Origin: DATEJJ01 sp039649115
Lineage (GTDB): Bacteria > Actinomycetota > Actinomycetes > Mycobacteriales > Micromonosporaceae
DNA: 5,001 nt
Reading direction: 5' to 3'
NCBI GenBank assembly: GCA_039649115.1
Contig: JBBWZQ010000074.1
Location: 1 to 5,001, forward strand
Part shown: positions 3,707 to 5,001 of the stretch, in pieces
Numbering within the stretch: the first letter of the stretch is position 1
Layout of the letters: every line of letters begins with the position of its first letter
The notes under the pieces: model-generated
What the model was told of the DNA's origin: nothing
The model's database searches: none
The model's input: the letters and a program-made list of their open reading frames with translations, nothing else
Translations under genes and position numbers: made by a program

Positions 3707-5001
3707 GTGGCACGAAGCGACGACGCGGAGACGCGCGCCGCACGGTGGGAGAAGGAAGCCAACGATCTCTCCACCCAGGTCGCGTTTCTGCAAGAGGAAC
3801 TCGCCTTGGTGCGGCGCAAGTTGACGGAGAGCCCCCGACACGTACGCCAACTGGAGGAGCGGCTCGCCGCCACCTCGGCTCAGTTGGCACGGCTAACGGA
3901 GAACAACGAGCGCCTGGTCGCCACGCTCAAGGAGGCGCGTGCACAGATCGTCACGTTGAAGGAGGAGATCGACCGGCTGGCCCAACCGCCCAGCGGGTAC
4001 GGCATCTTCCTGGCCCGGCACGAGGACGGCACGGTTGACGTCTTCACCGGGGGGCGCAAGCTGCGGGTGGCGGTCTCGCCCGCGCTGGACGCCGAGAGTC
4101 TGCGGCGGGGCCAGGAGGTCCTGCTCAACGACGCGCTGAACATCGTCGACGCGTTCGGTTTCGAGCGCGCGGGCGAGGTGGTCATGCTCAAGGAGATCCT
4201 CGACGGCGGCGACCGGGCCCTGGTGATCTCGCATGCCGACGAGGAGCGCATCGTGCACCTCGCCGACACGCTGGAGGGCACGCCGCTGCGCGCCGGCGAC
4301 TCGCTGCTGATCGAGCCGCGCTCGGCATACGCGTACGAGCGCATCCCCAAGAGCGAGGTCGAGGAGCTGGTCCTCGAAGAGGTACCGGACGTCGACTACC
4401 ACGACATCGGGGGCCTGGACCGGCAGATCGAGCAGATCCGCGACGCCGTGGAGCTGCCGTTCCTGCACGCCGACCTGTTCCGGGAGCACCAGCTGCGCCC
4501 ACCGAAGGGCGTACTGCTGTACGGGCCGCCCGGCTGCGGCAAGACCCTCATCGCCAAGGCGGTGGCCAACTCGCTGGCCAAGAAGATCGCCGAGAAGCGC
4601 GGTGAGGACAAGCACACCAGCTACTTCCTCAACATCAAGGGTCCGGAGCTGCTCAACAAGTACGTCGGCGAGACCGAGCGGCACATCCGGCTGATCTTCC
4701 AGCGGGCCCGGGAGAAGGCGGGGGAGGGTACCCCCGTCATCGTGTTCTTCGACGAGATGGACTCGGTGTTCCGCACCCGTGGCTCGGGGGTGTCCTCCGA
4801 CGTGGAGAACACGATCGTGCCCCAGTTGCTGTCGGAGATCGACGGTGTGGAGGGTCTGGAAAACGTCATCGTCATCGGCGCGAGCAACCGGGAAGACATG
4901 ATCGACCCGGCCATCCTGCGGCCGGGCCGGCTGGACGTGAAGATCAAGATCGAGCGCCCGGACGCCGAGGCGGCGAAGGACATCTTCAGCAAGTACATCC
5001 T
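3707..5001 (+). CDS. arc: Proteasome-associated AAA+ ATPase Arc/Mpa, N-terminal 431 codons
   Basis: The hexameric ATPase that recognises Pup-tagged proteins, unfolds them and threads them into the 20S proteasome in the cytoplasm (family knowledge). Residues about 14-92 form a Leu/Glu/Arg-rich coiled coil, the Pup-binding element, ending at QPPSGYG (93-99). Residues about 98-232 are the tandem OB-fold interdomain. The AAA domain begins near 240: YHDIGGLDRQIEQI, Walker A GPPGCGKT (273-280, Lys279 and Thr280), KYVGETERHIR, Walker B VIVFFDEMD (344-352, Asp349 and Glu350), sensor 1 Asn394 in IGASNRED, and ILRPGRLD with arginine-finger candidates Arg405 and Arg408. All are intact. The family is about 590-610 residues, so roughly the last quarter, including the proteasome-docking C-terminal tail, is beyond the window. 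Start GTG 3707 is fixed by the strong ribosome binding site. The coiled-coil codons are richer in A/T third positions (about 18%) than the rest (about 5%) by hand count. Confidence 0.96.
   Translation, partial: MARSDDAETRAARWEKEANDLSTQVAFLQEELALVRRKLTESPRHVRQLEERLAATSAQLARLTENNERLVATLKEARAQIVTLKEEIDRLAQPPSGYGIFLARHEDGTVDVFTGGRKLRVAVSPALDAESLRRGQEVLLNDALNIVDAFGFERAGEVVMLKEILDGGDRALVISHADEERIVHLADTLEGTPLRAGDSLLIEPRSAYAYERIPKSEVEELVLEEVPDVDYHDIGGLDRQIEQIRDAVELPFLHADLFREHQLRPPKGVLLYGPPGCGKTLIAKAVANSLAKKIAEKRGEDKHTSYFLNIKGPELLNKYVGETERHIRLIFQRAREKAGEGTPVIVFFDEMDSVFRTRGSGVSSDVENTIVPQLLSEIDGVEGLENVIVIGASNREDMIDPAILRPGRLDVKIKIERPDAEAAKDIFSKYI

Noticed and set aside
3500..3850. Extension of the ferredoxin frame to an ATG at 3850
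   Set aside because: It would overlap the arc start and coiled coil on the other strand. The added sequence is unlike ferredoxin, and a strong Shine-Dalgarno sits just before the GTG at 3499.
3893..4684. Minus-strand open frame (263 codons) antisense to arc
   Set aside because: It lies wholly over the coiled-coil, OB and Walker A coding sequence of arc. It is a shadow frame without recognisable features.

Overview
The window is GC-rich DNA (third codon positions almost all G or C in most genes) from an actinobacterium. The gene order is a RecB-family nuclease, then an M50 protease, trmI, a small conserved gene, a ferredoxin and the proteasomal ATPase. This is the flank of the Pup-proteasome locus known from Streptomyces, Micromonosporaceae and, in rearranged form, mycobacteria (where the neighbours include Rv2115c mpa, Rv2118c trmI and Rv2119 RecB-like). 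The wording of the ATPase coiled coil suggests Micromonosporaceae, but that is an inference from memory, not a search.

Layout. Positions 1-391 (minus strand) hold the N-terminal part of a RecB-family exonuclease whose extreme N-terminus carries a hexapeptide repeat. An 86-bp divergent gap follows. In it, two TANNNT -10-like boxes each sit exactly 7 nt from an ATG, one on each strand, which suggests two leaderless transcripts. From 478 to 3142 runs a tight three-gene plus-strand unit: a membrane site-2-type metalloprotease with degenerate CBS repeats, tRNA m1A58 methyltransferase TrmI (TTG start overlapping the preceding TGA), and a 189-residue protein of unknown function (GTG start overlapping the trmI TGA). 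This unit converges on a minus-strand 95-residue ferredoxin (3212-3499). The ferredoxin diverges across a 207-bp gap from arc/mpa (3707 to beyond the window end), the AAA+ ring ATPase that unfolds pupylated proteins for the 20S proteasome. Only its first 431 codons are present.

How the genes fit together. arc belongs to protein degradation; dop, pup, prcB, prcA and pafA would be expected downstream but lie outside the window. The upstream three-gene unit joins membrane proteolysis and tRNA modification by translational coupling, and no shared pathway is evident from sequence. The ferredoxin has an Asp at the usual second cluster-ligand position and no visible redox partner nearby. I see no mobile element, CRISPR array, tRNA or rRNA. 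The region looks like conserved core genome; the points worth a second look are the unknown trmI-coupled gene, the ferredoxin ligand set, the paired leaderless promoters and the relaxed-codon island around the fdx/arc divergence.
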